Below are positions 11,861 through 23,135 of a stretch of DNA of 64,000 nt, piece by piece. How positions within the stretch are numbered: the stretch's first letter is position 1; each line of letters starts with the position of its first letter. The stretch is from Datura wrightii (taxonomy: Eukaryota; Streptophyta; Magnoliopsida; Solanales; Solanaceae): the NCBI GenBank assembly GCA_035772735.1, contig JASDFA010000019.1, positions 93,184,001-93,248,000 of the forward strand, in the 5' to 3' direction. Below the pieces are notes generated by a model, which did not search any database, was not told the DNA's origin, and saw only the letters and a list, made by a program, of their open reading frames with translations. Position numbers and translations under genes: made by a program.

Positions 11861-13094
11861 GATCTCATCCCATGGTTTGCAGACTTTGCTAATTATCTAG
11901 TGAGTGATGTTGTACTGGAGCACTTATCTTTTCACCACAGGAAGAACTTTATGTCTGATGTGTAGAAACTTTTGTTCGAATATGTGCTTATGGGGTTATT
12001 CTGAGATGCGTGCCTGAGGTGGAAATGCTGAGTATATTGGAGGCCTGCCACTCATCCCCTATTGGAGGCCACCACAGCGAGATTCGCACATCCCACAAAA
12101 TTCTGCAATGTGGGTATTATTAGATAACCATTCACCAGGATGCGCATGATTTCGCAAAGGCATGTGATGCATGTCAAAGGCAAGGAGGCATGAGCTTCCT
12201 CTTACTCCCATCCTGGTCATTAAGCTATTTGATGTATGGGGCACTGTTCATTGGCTCATTTGTGAGCTCAAACGGGATAAAGTACATACTTGTTGCTGTT
12301 GACTTTGTTTTAAAATAGGTGGAAGCAGTTGCACTTCCAAAATATGACGGGAAGAGTGTCACAACATTCTTGAAGCGAAGTATATTTGCTAGATTCGAGA
12401 CCCCCAGAGCCATTTTTAGTGATTGGGGTTCGCACTTCTGTAACCGGTTGTTTCGCTCTTTATTGGAGAAATATGGGAACACAGGGTGGTGGGCAGGTTG
12501 AAGTTACAAATCGGGAAATAAAGATTATCTTGGCCAAGACTGTGAATGCAAACTGGACAGATTGGGCAAGAGAGCCAGATGATGCTTTATGGGCTTATCG
12601 GACCACATTCAAGACTCCTATAGGTATGTCTCCGCATCAGCTTGTTTATGGAAAAACATGTCACCTTCCGGTTGAACTTGAGCACAAAGCAATCTGGGCG
12701 CTCAAGAAGCTGAATTTAAACTGGAACAAAGCTGCGAACTTGAGGCTTTGATCAGTTAAATGAGCTTGATGAATTTCGGTTGAAATCCTATGAGAGTTCT
12801 GAAATTTACAAATTAAGGATAAAAATTTAGCATGACCGGAAGATTGAGAAAAGAGAATTCAGTTCGGGTGATATGGTGTTACTTTTCAATTATAGACTTC
12901 GTTTGTTTCTTGGAAAGTTGAAGTCTAAGTGGCTGGGACCTTTTCGAGTGGTCCAAGTATTCTCGCATAGGGCAATCGAACTAGAAAACCATGAAGGAAA
13001 GTGGTTCAAAGTGAATGGTCAGCGGGTGAAAGCTTATTTGGGGAGAAGTGAAGAACTCAAACTAGTAGACCTTTGGACCTTGAGTGAAGTCTGA
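11861..13094 (+). pseudogene. Element E integrase
   Basis: Heavily damaged. The zinc domain (about 11930-12190) is full of stops. The core is readable from about 12386, with the second catalytic aspartate altered or out of frame near 12419. The third catalytic residue lies in GGQVEVTNREIK near 12491. About nine codons normally found between KYG and GGQVE are missing near 12480. The C-terminal block WAYRTTFKTPIGMSPHQLVYG is clear. The terminal part (12873-13094, LGPFRVVQVF-like and EGKWFKVNGQRVKAYL) is open to its own stop. Confidence 0.88.
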
Positions 13095-13112
13095 GTAACT
13101 TGGGGGAATTGT

Positions 13113-13160
13113 GTCGTGTCGCGACATTAAATAAGGCGCTGCATGGGAGGCAACCCATGG
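13113..13160 (+). promoter_or_regulatory. Post-pol hairpin motif, copy 1
   Basis: Eighteen bases after the pol stop lies GTCGTGTCGCGACATTAAAT followed by a hairpin at 13142-13159 with arms CATGGG and CCCATG around AGGCAA. A second copy follows at 13200-13244 and a related one occurs in element F at 31888-31934. The arms covary between copies, which argues for a conserved RNA structure. Role unknown. Confidence 0.7.
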
Positions 13161-13199
13161 AGGTGTTTTGGTGAAGTCTAAGTAGCCAAAACACCCACA

Positions 13200-13245
13200 T
13201 CGTGCCGCGAGTTAAATCAAGCGCTTCTTGGGAGGAAACCCAAGT
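13200..13245 (+). promoter_or_regulatory. Post-pol hairpin motif, copy 2
   Basis: TCGTGCCGCGAGTTAAATCA precedes a hairpin at 13227-13244 with arms CTTGGG and CCCAAG around AGGAAA. Compared with copy 1 the second base pair is T-A instead of A-T, a compensatory change. The segment between the copies repeats the theme of GTTTTGG(T)GAAGTCTAAGTAGCCAAAACACC, itself an inverted repeat. Confidence 0.7.
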
Positions 13246-14564
13246 TGTAATTGTAAGAAAAATATAGTGTTTACGTTTGTTAATGGGTGCAGGCGATTAA
13301 GCTGAAAAATTTGAAGTTGGAACCAAAATATGGAACTTCAGTTCTAGTGCAAAATGTCACAGAACGAGTTGTCCTTTGACCTGACGACTCGTTCAATCCA
13401 ATCGTGAAGACAATCGCAGAAAACAGGGGAGCAACGGTTGACTCAATGACTTGTCTCTTCTGGAAACGAATCGTGAAGTCCTCCATCATGTACACTGGAT
13501 CAAAGGCAGAATCAAATGGAAAAGGGTGATAACGATCACTGAAAGAATCATTGGGAGACCAAACTAGTCGTTAAGCGACTTGTCATATAACTACAATAGT
13601 TCAAGGACCACGACTCAGGCCACGACTCGTTGGGTGACACCACGAGTCGTTGCTTGACTCGTTAGGTCCCAGGTAAGGTTTCTTCAGAATGAGTACTTAA
13701 AAATTCAAAACGAATCATTTTTCTCCCTCACGATCCATTACATGGGTCGTGGTGAAGTTAAATGATTCAAAACCCACAACCCCACTTAACTCAAGCATAA
13801 AAGAGGCAAATCAATTTTTTTAAAAAAGCCCAGATACTACTCCAACTTACAACTTCTTCTTATCTTCTCATCACAATCAATCACTGAGATTATTCAAACA
13901 AGAATTTACAACTCAATCTCATCGAAAAATCCTTGAATTGCACTCTAAACATTTGCACGCACACACGAATGCACTCCCATCTCTACTCAAGCATCTCGGG
14001 AGTAACTTTTCCAATTAAACTGTGGGTGTCGTTGCATTTAAATAAGAATTTTGTTGACCCATTTTTTGAATGAACTCGAAATTATTTCAAGTAATGTTGT
14101 ACTTATTTCGATTTTTGCCTCATGATGATAATGAACCCTAGGAAGATTAAATAAATAAATCCCGATTGAACTTACAGATGTAGATTTGAGAATTTGATGT
14201 TCTGTGTTTGTGGAGTTAAACAATGGTAGTGGATGAAGATGACTGGATAGGTAAACTGAAACTCTTGTGCACGAACTACATCACGAGTCCTTAGATCATC
14301 AAACGACTCGCTGTGTAGCCCGTCCTGAGTGGAAAATTACATCAAGACAACAGTGTACCTAACGACTGACCTAACGTCTGGTTGCCTTTGGTAATGACTT
14401 GTTGGGACCAGTCGTTAAGCACAATGTCCCAACCTGAATAAAGAATGATTTGAGACAACGAGACCTCACGAGTCATTGCCAGTGGCAACGACTAGTTTAG
14501 TCACTCGTCGGGTCCACTGAGCATTAGTTTAAAGGTGTTTTTGTGTCATCTTATCTGGTATACA
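13246..14564 (+). other. Element E spacer between pol and ORF3
   Basis: No credible coding sequence. It contains many ACGACTCGT, ACGAGTCGT and CG-to-TG/CA variants at about 13350-13760 and 14275-14515, the same motif family found in U3 of E and of the chromoviruses. An AT-rich stretch without visible features covers about 13800-14270. Confidence 0.6.
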
Positions 14565-16752
14565 ATGGCTCCAAGGGGTATACCTAAGAAAGGTCCGGCA
14601 AAGAAACAAGTGCTGAGAAGAAGTCATCCTTCATACCGCAGACTTCGGGATGAGCCATCCTCCTCTGAAGAGTCAAGTGGCTCAGAGGAGGAATATGAAG
14701 TGTCCAAAGAGCAATTGGTGCGAAGATCAACCAGCGCTAGGGCTCCATGGAATGAAAATCTGACAGCCCTAGTTGATACTCCTACTCAACTAGTGAGGGA
14801 TCCGCCCAGCCGCACTGATGATAATGTCAGTGCTACAGCCACATTTGCTCCTGAGGGCCCCACAGTTGGGTAAAATACAGAGGTAGCTGATGAGTTACAT
14901 GCTCAACGAGGGGACTTCGATGATGAATTGACAGAGACCTCGAACACACCCAATGATCAACCAAGGAACGTGAGACGATGGTGTGTTCATGGTATGAGGG
15001 CTATATATAACAGATACATTGCTCCAAATGATAAAGGACATCCGAAGAGGAGCATATACGAGTAGTCGAGGCTGGTCACCACGGGACTTAAGGACCTTCT
15101 AGAGATGCACGCTTTGTTTGACAAATACAGGTTCGGGTGGTTGACCGAGCCATCAGGAAGCTACAACCCATGCTTAGTCAAAGAATTCTATGCGGCCTAC
15201 GCAACCACACTACAACGTTTGGCTTTAGGGGGTCAAGACTAGAAGAAGAGGCCTGCCTTAACTCATGTGTTGGTTCGAGAGACTCCGGTGGATATATCTG
15301 AAAGGACGATCTCCAAGCTACTGTATGGGCCAGACTATCATGCCTCGATGAACACAATCGAGTTCAACCACATGCTATTCGAGCTAAAGAAATTTAAGAC
15401 TAAGAAGATAAATAGTGAGGAGTGCATCAGACAATACACCTGGCTATCTCGGGTCATCACCACAAGAGGTCCGTTGGTTGAATGGTTACACGGCACTGAG
15501 TCTCAGATCAAGAAGGCCAAACTTAATTTTCAAGCTAAGTTTTGGTGGACACTGGTGCGGCACAGGCTGGTACCAACCAGCAATGAAAACATTCTCACAC
15601 CTGATAGAACTGCATTGGTAGCCAGCATTATGGAGGGATACGCCATCAATTTCCCGTGGTACATTGCTGAAGAGATTAGAGAGCAGGCCATCAATGACGG
15701 TACTATGATTCCCTTCCCATGTTTGATTGATAGACTCTATCAGGAGTCAAAAGTGCCAAAATTGCCATCAGTTGACCAGAGGATACTGGTTCAAAAGATT
15801 ATGGATATTGGGTTGATCAGAGATGAGACAAACCTAGTCTTGAGGGCGAGGAGTCAGTCCGCCACATCCGCTGGAGCGACCATACTAGCAGAGGCATTTG
15901 GCAGTGGTATCCAGACCGATGTTGCACAGTTCACTGATTTAGCGGTTGAGCTTATTGAGGGTAGAGAAATGGGTAGCCAGCCTAAGGCTACAAATGCAGT
16001 GTACACCTCCGCACCTGTTGATGTTCCTGACTCATCATCAACCGCAGCAGCACGTAGACCACCAGTTGCTCCGCCACGATCCACTACAGCCGGCCTAGTT
16101 ATGATTTCTTAGGAATTTTCGGTTGATATGGCTAGGCGTCTTGCTAAGGCCGAAAAGCAACAGGCACACATGGCTCTACAGGTTAAAGTTCTGATGGAGC
16201 AGTAAAGCCTTGGGTGATGAAAGAGTTAGAGGCATTGTCCAGTTCTGTGCATGGTCGGTTGGACGCTTTCGAGAGACGAATGTTGAGCGCCTTGTGCAGT
16301 TACAGGCGCCTGAATTGGCAAAATGGTATGCAGAGCTAGGAGCGCTCAAAGCCGAGGTGCAGGATTTGGCCTCACGATAGGTAGTTACAGCACCTCCACC
16401 GGTGCTTCCTATGATAAATGATGAATTTGAAGAAGAGCTACCACCACTTTTTGATTTTATTACTAAGGAGCCAGTGGCACATGATGACAAAAAGAGGCCT
16501 CGTAAGGAGGCAAGCTATGAAGATGATGCTTCTCTGCTCCGTTAGTAAAAATGAGAGCGGAGTGAGATGGAGAGAGCGCTGCATGTATCGAGAGAGGAGG
16601 CTCGACAGAGAGCTGAGACTGAGGCAGCGAGAGCTCATGGAGAAGGGACGAGCTCCTTTGGATCTGAAAATACACCGGGCCAAGCCGGTAATGTTGGAGA
16701 TAACATTGGAGGAGTATCTACACCCTCCACCGACCATGTAGCTGACACCTAG
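14565..16752 (+). pseudogene. Element E third ORF (Athila env-position ORF, plant transposon protein domain)
   Basis: One frame runs 14565-16112 (about 515 codons) and is broken only by stops at 14871, 15064 and 15239. It starts MAPRGIPKKGPAKK, followed by a Ser/Glu-rich low-complexity stretch. The 15100-15830 core (LVRETPVDISERTISKLLYG, then IMEGYAINFPWYIAEEIREQ) resembles the domain called putative plant transposon protein, common in the third ORF of Athila relatives. The C-terminal part (16113-16752) is Glu/Arg-rich and coiled-coil-like, with frameshifts. I see no signal peptide or transmembrane segment, so calling it an envelope is by position only; its function is not known. Confidence 0.8.
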
Positions 16753-17502
16753 ATCGCATAGGTATGTTCACTATTTACTTAGTTTTGTATGATATATATG
16801 CGTCAAGGACGGCGCATGCTTTTCTTGATGGGGATGGGGAGGGATACCTGTGCATTTCTTTTGCTGAACGAAATTCGAGGGTTTTTCTTGCCGTATATCT
16901 TTTCCCTCGGGTGTTCCTTATCTAGTAGAACCGGCACTTTTAGGGTTTTATGTTTTGTTGTGTTTGTTTGTGTCAGTCGGAAGAAAGTTAGGTAAGGCAG
17001 TCAAGAGCTTAAATTGTTGATTTTTGTTGAACTGAGAATTTGATACCCCTCCTAAAAAAATTTTATGTGTATGCTAAAGTAGATAAGTATGACCTTTGTG
17101 AATCTTTGCATGGCATTGAAACTGTGAACATGTTTACCATTGTATGGTTGTACCTGAACTAGCAGTTAGTAGAAGTGATGATGTTGACCTGTGCTATGTG
17201 TGAGTGAGGTTTAATTGCTAAATTCGGTTGTGTGTGTCAATCTAGAACTTGCCTGGTCAGTCGTACCGAGATAGAGGATAGGAAACTAGGAAAAGATCAT
17301 AGGCCATTTTTTATTTATGAGCCCACTTTAGCCTTAAAAGCCCTACCAAAAGAGAATAAATATCCCTTGCTCCAAATATTTGAGCTTAAATCGACCTTTC
17401 TTTTAGTTTACACCAATTCACTTTCCTGCTTTTATTAAGAATGAACCTGTTTTGGCTCTAGTCCTTCCTTGGACACTGTGAACCTCAACTCAGGCAAATG
17501 AA

Positions 17503-17517
17503 CTAAGTTGAGGGTGT
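17503..17517 (+). promoter_or_regulatory. Internal polypurine-tract duplicate of element E
   Basis: CTAAGTTGAGGGTGT is identical over 15 bases to the tract directly before the 3' LTR at 18358-18372, yet lies 855 bp upstream. It may act as a second plus-strand primer site; role inferred only from identity. Confidence 0.55.
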
Positions 17518-17579
17518 CTATTATAGGGGTGATTAAGAACAATAGAGTGGAATGCAAATTGGGTAAGGAAAAAGGTATG

Positions 17580-17810
17580 CATAATGAAAAGAAAAGAAAG
17601 AGACAACAATGTTGTCAAAGAGCAAGAAAAGAAAAGAAATAAAAATTGTTGTCAAAGTGCAAGAAAAGAAAAGAAAAGAAAAATGTGACATCAATGAATG
17701 CTTGAATAAAGAGAAACCGCATCTGTAGTTGCAAATGCAAATAAAAGAAGAAGCAATTAAAGGAAAAAAGGGGAGAAAATAGAAAAAAGGTTAAAAGTAG
17801 AGTCAAGAAG
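17580..17810 (+). repeat. GA-rich tandem repeat in element E
   Basis: AAGAAAAGAAA-type purine sequence with at least two copies of a unit of about 55 bp that contains TTGTTGTCAAAG followed by GCAAGAAAAGAAAAGAAA. The ACAACAATGTTGT dyad interrupts the purine run at its start. Non-coding. Confidence 0.7.
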
Positions 17811-18357
17811 TGTGTAGTGCCAAGGAGGGTTAAGCTACTAATTCCATATGTACCATACCTGAACCTGAGCCTACGTTACATGCCTAGAAAGTCCTATAGT
17901 GATCCTGGTTACTTGTCTGAAAATCGAGGTATTGAAAGTAAAGGCAAGCCTATGGTATTGCATGCATACAATTAGAATTTCTTTACGAGAGCGAGTGAAT
18001 CTTACCTAGTCCCAAGAGAAATATATCAAAATAATCATATACACATGTGTGAGTATCGGACTTTTTTGAGGTAAGAGCATTTGGTCAACAAAATCGTCTG
18101 CAAATTGTCTGGGTCAGTGTTATAGATTTATGTGCGTGTTTGCAAGTGACAGTGCTTTGCCATGTTGAGATTCCCTTGTGTCATGGTTGGACATTTTGCA
18201 TATTCATCGTGATTTGAGTTGGTATGGGGGTTAGAAAATTTGATTTGATGAATAAATGTGACTGCCGTAAGTTTCCTAAAGTTCTTTTGATTGAAGCGTC
18301 GAAGTAGTTTATTTTATTTTATTTTTGTTTGTCTTTTCCTGAGGACATGCAAAAGTT

Positions 18358-18372
18358 CTAAGTTGAGGGTGT
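18358..18372 (+). promoter_or_regulatory. Polypurine tract of element E
   Basis: CTAAGTTGAGGGTGT directly abuts the 3' LTR start TGATGTGCC, the place where plus-strand DNA synthesis is primed. The upstream CCTGAGGACATG is a weak relative of the dyad seen before other tracts in this window. Confidence 0.85.
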
Positions 18373-19944
18373 TGATGTGCCGTGATTTTATGGCACTTTC
18401 GACGCTTAAAACCAAGAAACTATGCACATTCTGGGTGTGTTTATATAGGTATGATGCGTTTTGTGTTTAATGTTGTAGGAAAATAGGTTCGAAAGGGAAA
18501 TGGGCAAATTAATGCTTAAAACAACTTAATAGGTGACTGCCAGGCACTTTACGAGTCGTTGCTAAAGTTGTGGGCAAAGGTTGAGTTTAGAAGATGCAAG
18601 ACCAGTGTACCTGACGGGTTGAGGGAACGACTCGTTACATCTCGTAACGAGTCGTGAAGCCATTCGTGAAGATTGGGAGAGGAATTACTGAAGAATTAGC
18701 CAGTGAAGTTGAAGGACGATGTAACGAGTTGTTGTCTGACCAAATGACTCGTTGGAAGACCATTGGAGCCACTCGTAGGGTGCACTAGAAATTTGAGGAG
18801 GTTGGACCACGAGAGGACTAACGACTCGTGCCCAGGAACAACGAGTCGTTAGGTGACCCATTGCCACAATTGGGTTTGATGCTGAGGAAGGCTGATTTTA
18901 GCAAGGCATGACTCGTCAAAAATCCTAACGAATTGTTACCAAGCCCGTGACCACTGACGACCTGGTTTCCAATTTTAGTTAGGAAAAACTTTTCTTGGAA
19001 CTATAAATACATTTTTTAGGTTTATTTTCGAAAGACAGATTATTATTACTATTTTTCACTTAGATTTTGGTGTTGTACGATTATTCTTGGTTCAAGAAAC
19101 AAGGTTTACAAATTTGTTCTTGAATTTGAGGATCAAAAGCAACATTGGAACTTATTCATCAAGTTTGGAGTTTTATTCAATTTACTTGGTTTTCTTCTAC
19201 GATAATTTGTAAGTTGCAATTATGATTTATCCAATATTTTGTGATTGTGATCATTCAAACATGAGTAGCTAAACCCATAACTAGGATTGTGGGAACCAAG
19301 ATGAATTAACACATATAGGTGAAATACTTAGTGATTCTTGAATGGGCTTTAATGCATGCATTGTTTTTTCCTTCATTTTAATTGATTCTTGACGGTTGCA
19401 AACGTTAGGTCTTACTTACCGGACCAAGGAGGTAGTAAATGGGAAAAGGGATTAACAACGGAGATTTGAGGTTATGAACCCTCATCTAACAGCTTGAACT
19501 TGTTCGAGGATAGCTAATCCAATATAAGGATAAGGGTTAATTAAGCATACACCCGTATACAGACCAAGTTGCGTGGTGATAATCAATTAGATAGGGGACC
19601 AACCATTTAGGCGAACCTAACTTACCGATATTGCATGTTAAACACCGGAATAGATCACTAGTGTAAAAGCCTTGTGGTTGTAAAGTCTTGGGGAACACAA
19701 TCCTAGTCAAGTCATTAATTGAATACAAACCGAATTTGACGTAAGCATTTGGTAGTTTTTACTCATATTTAGTAGTTTATTTCTTTCCCCCTTAGGAAAT
19801 AAGTAACCCGATAGTAACAGCTATTCGCATTAACTCAAGTTCTTCCATATTCCTTGTGGGATCGACCCCAACCTCTAGTTGGGTTCTACATTTTATATCG
19901 ATCACTTTATATCTCAATTTCGAGGTGTAATTTGGGAGACATCA
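18373..19944 (+). repeat. 3' LTR of element E
   Basis: Complete LTR of 1,572 bp, TGATGTGCC to GAGACATCA. U3 holds a cluster of ACGACTCGT, ACGAGTCGT and variants at about 18548-18930. A TATA box, TATAAATA, lies at 19002-19009. The downstream part matches the old Athila-type LTR at 58538-59560, including CATATTCCT(T/C)(G/A)TGGGATCGAC near its end. Confidence 0.93.
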
Positions 19945-19949
19945 GTCCT
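19945..19949. repeat. Target site duplication of element E (right)
   Basis: GTCCT, matching 6761-6765. It lies in element B's chromodomain sequence. Confidence 0.93.
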
Positions 19950-20080
19950 TCACCCCAACACTGTCCACCAGGACAACTAGAGCTGGATCACCCAATACTT
20001 CTTCAACAGCGATACGTGAAACACAGGAACCACGAAAGATAACCCGGAGAGCAACTCCAACTCATAAGCCACCTTACCAA
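19945..20080 (-). pseudogene. Element B integrase C-terminus and chromodomain, N-terminal part
   Basis: Reverse strand reads the PVFHVSLLKK block and a SVGVKD-type stretch that ends at the insertion of E and continues at 6765. Together with 6578-6765 it forms the C-terminal end of pol. A frameshift lies just after the PVFHVS block. Confidence 0.83.
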
Positions 20081-21230
20081 CTCATCTAAAAATTCGGTAG
20101 GGGCCAACATAATGAGGGATAAGTTTCCCTTTCTTTCCAAACCGCGTCACTCCCTTCATGGCAGACACTCTCAGAAATACCCAGTCATCGACCTCAAATT
20201 CTAATTCTCTTCTTCTCACATCCGCATAAGACTTTTGGCGACTCTGTGCAGTTTTCAACCTGTCTCTTATCAACTGAAATTTCTCTGTTGCTTCATGAAC
20301 CAAATATGGCCCTACCAGTGCTGCCTCACCAACCTCAAACCACCCGATGGGCAATCTACATCTCCACACGTAGAGAGCCTCAAACGGCGCCATCTAGATA
20401 CTAGAGTGTAACTGTTATTGTAGGAAAACTCGATCTGGGGCAAGTGATCATCCCAACTACCTTTGAAGTCTATCACACATGCTCTCAACATGTCTTCGAG
20501 ACTCTGAATTGTCTGCTCCGCTTGACCATCCATTTGTGGGTGAAATATTGTGCTGAGCTTAATCTGTGTACCAATCCCTTTTGAAATGACTTCCAAAACT
20601 GAGAGATAAATTGAGTACCTCGGCCTGAAATAATGGACAAGGGAACTCCATGCAATCAAACCAACTCCCAGATATATAGCTTGGCATAATCCTCTGCTGA
20701 ATTCGTGGTTTTCACCGGTAGAAAATGTGCAGCCTTGATCAAGCTGTCTACCATAACCCAAACGGAATCATATTGTCGGCGAGTACGAGGTAATCTTGTT
20801 ATGAAATCCATATTAATTTCTTCCCACTTCTAAGTAGGAATGCTGATATCCTGAAGTACTCCTCCCGGCCTTTGATGCTCAATCTTTACTTGCTAACAGT
20901 TCGGGCACTTGGCTACGAATTATGCAATATCCTTCTTCATGCCATTCCACCAATAAATCTCCTGTAAATCATGATACATCTTGGTGGCACCCGGATGGAT
21001 AGAATATCTGGATCCATGGGCCTCGTGAAATATCCGACTCCTCAAATCATCAACATTGGGAACACATAGGCGACCCTGGTAGCGAAGCACACCATCTCCC
21101 CCTTGGGAGAAGACCTCTACCTTCTGATTTTGAACGACTTCCTTTAACTTTACCAAAATCGGGTCCTCATCTTTCCTAGCTTTTACATCTGTCAACAAGG
21201 ACGATTCTAATCCGTTCTAAACAACAACAC
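20081..21230 (-). pseudogene. Element B integrase
   Basis: The zinc domain is open at 20920-21198, with IFHEAHGSRYSIHPGATKMY and then CPNC near 20905. The core has D in NMDF near 20810. The middle region around the second aspartate (20600-20700) is out of frame. The glutamate motif (QAEQTIQ near 20510) and DFKGSWDDHLP are readable in 20312-20761. The C-terminal block LIRDRLKTAQSRQKSYADVRRRELEF and GPYRIFR (20082-20393) is open. At least three frameshifts or stops separate these parts. Confidence 0.9.
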
Positions 21231-21800
21231 CGCCATCGGTCGAGTCAACCAACCTAACTCCCAACTTTGCAAGTCGATGCACATCCTTCCCCAGCTCCTT
21301 ATTCCCTTCATCCATATGAGACACACTCTCCATAGAGAGCCTACTAAGTGTGTCTACCACATTAGCCTTACCAGATGGTAAAGAACACTCATATCATAGT
21401 CTTTGAGCAGCTCTAACCACCTCCTTTGCCGTAGATTGAGGTCTTCCCGTGTGAACACATATTGTAAGCTCTTGTGGTCCATAAACACATCTACATGGAC
21501 CCCATACAAGTAATGTCGCCATATCTTCAATGCGAATACCACTGCGGCCAACTCTAGATCATGGGTTGGGTAAATCTTCTCATGGATCTTCAACTATCTG
21601 GAGGCATATGCTATCAATTTCCCTCGCTGCATCAATACACACCCGAGTCCAATTCTTGAAGCATCACAATACACCAAGAAACCATTTGTACCCTCGGGCA
21701 GAGTCAACACCAGTGCTGAAGTTAGTCGAGTCTTCAACTCTTGGAAGCTCATCTCGCGAGCCTCCAACCATTGGAACTTCACCTTCTTCTAAGTCAACTT
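21231..21800 (-). pseudogene. Element B RNase H
   Basis: Open at 21594-21782, with VYCDASRIGLGCVLM carrying the first catalytic aspartate and SFQELKTRLTSA upstream. A stop just after YASR breaks it. The second part, 21354-21593, has HDLELAAVVFALKIW. FMDHKSL stands where relatives have FTDHKSL, keeping the aspartate. A frameshift near 21365 removes the ADALSRL block from frame. Confidence 0.88.
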
Positions 21801-22640
21801 GGTCAAAGATGCTGCAATAGATGAGAAACCCTCAACAAACCTCAGATAGTAGCCAGCTAAACCAAAGAAACTCCGAATATCTGAAGGATTCACCGATCTG
21901 GGCCAATTCCTCACTACCTCAATTTTTTGAGAATCTACCTTTATGCCCTCACTTGATACCACATGGCCCAAAAATGCTACTGAATTCAACTAGAACTCGC
22001 ACTTGATGAACTTGGCATACAATTGGCAATCCTTGAGAGTTTGAAGCACTACTCTCAAATAAGTGGCATGCTCCCTCTTGCTCCGAGAGTATATAAGGAT
22101 ATCATCAATGAACACGATCATGAACCTGTCTAGGTACGGCTTGAACACCCTATTCATTAAGTCCATAAAAGTTGCAGGAGAATTTGTTAGTCCAAAAGAC
22201 ATAACTACAAACTCATAATGACCATACCGCATCCTGAAGGCTGTCTTCGGGATATCACACTCTCGAACCCTGAGCTGATGATACCCGGACCTGAGATCTA
22301 TCTTTGAGAAACACTTGGCACCTTGAAGCTGGTCAAACAAATCATCAATCCTGGGTAAAGGATACCTGTTCTTAATGGTGGCCTTATTCAATTGCCGAAA
22401 GTCAATGCACATCCGAAGCGAACCATCCTTCTTACGGACAAATAACACTGGTACACCCCATGGAGACATGCTCGACCTAATGAATCCCTTATCTAATAGG
22501 TCCTTCAATTGATCCTTCAACTCATTTAGCTCGGTTGGAGCCATCCTATTAGGAGGGATAGGTATAGGTTGCATGTCGGGTAAAAGGTCAATACCAAAAT
22601 CAATCTCCCACTTAAGAGGAACACCTGGCAAATCATTGGG
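21801..22640 (-). pseudogene. Element B reverse transcriptase
   Basis: A 213-codon open stretch (21990-22631) covers nearly the whole polymerase: DLLDKGFIRSS, WGVPVLFVRKKDGS, NRYPLPRIDDLFDQL, KCFSKIDLRSGYHQ, FGLTNSPATF and the catalytic FIDDILIYS. All motif residues are present. A TAG at 21989 interrupts it just after KFIKCEF, where relatives have tryptophan, and the connection region (21789-21989, EFLGHVVSSEGI-type) continues. Among the chromoviruses here this RT is the least damaged. Confidence 0.93.
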
Positions 22641-23135
22641 AAAGACTCTGGATACTCACGCACTATCGAAACTAACTGGATAGTCGGGGTCTTGGGCTCA
22701 ACATCCTTAACCTTAACTAGATGATACATGCAACCATTAGAAATCATCTTTCTGGCCTTAAGATAGGAAATGAAATGACCTACAGGTACCTCCGAACTAC
22801 CTTTCCACTCCAAGACTGACTCACTCAGAAAATGGAATTCCACTGTATGGGTTCTACAATTAATAGAAGTATAACACACATACAACCAATCCATGCCAAG
22901 AATAATATCAAAGTCTGTCGAGGTGACTTTATGCAATATAGTGACCGGCCATCCTCTATACACCCACCTAGCTACAATCGAATCACCAACAGAAGTAGAA
23001 ACAGAAAATGGTTCTGACAGAGTTTCTGGACTAACTCCAAAGCTACTAGCAATATAAGGAGTCAAAAAAGACGATGTATCCCCCAATCTAGCAGAGCATA
23101 AACATTAATATGAAAAACTCGTAACATACCCGTGA
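22641..23135 (-). pseudogene. Element B aspartic protease
   Basis: The active-site region reads ALLDWG at the end of one frame (near 23090), where relatives have DPG. After a frameshift the open stretch 22526-23086 continues with TPYIASSFGVSPETLSEPF, FDIILGMDWLYVCYTSINCR and LKARKMISNGCMYHLV. The second frame then runs past the RT start, showing another frameshift near 22640. Confidence 0.85.

Larger units (their letters stand above)
16753..18357 (+). other. Element E long 3' spacer
   Basis: Non-coding region between ORF3 and the 3' polypurine tract. It holds an internal polypurine-tract copy (17503-17517), a GA-rich tandem (17580-17810) and otherwise AT-rich sequence. No gene is supported; short open frames here are not conserved in any recognisable way. 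Confidence 0.65.
6766..19944 (+). mobile_element. Element E: Athila-like retrotransposon with third ORF
   Basis: Plus-strand Ty3/gypsy element of 13,179 bp with TG...CA LTR ends and the duplication GTCCT. Order: truncated 5' LTR, gag, protease, reverse transcriptase, RNase H, integrase, long spacer, third ORF, long 3' spacer, polypurine tract, 3' LTR. The capsid block with SLGSEAMMWLAELP, the RT blocks and a third ORF after pol match the Athila lineage. The primer site is deleted together with the end of the 5' LTR, so this copy cannot prime. Confidence 0.93.

Noticed and set aside
16438..16737. Minus-strand open frame of 99 codons within ORF3 of E
   Set aside because: Antisense shadow of the Glu/Arg-rich end of ORF3; no independent support.
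14565..16752. Calling ORF3 of E a viral envelope gene
   Set aside because: Position fits, but I see no signal peptide, cleavage site or transmembrane helix; the core resembles a plant transposon protein domain of unknown role.
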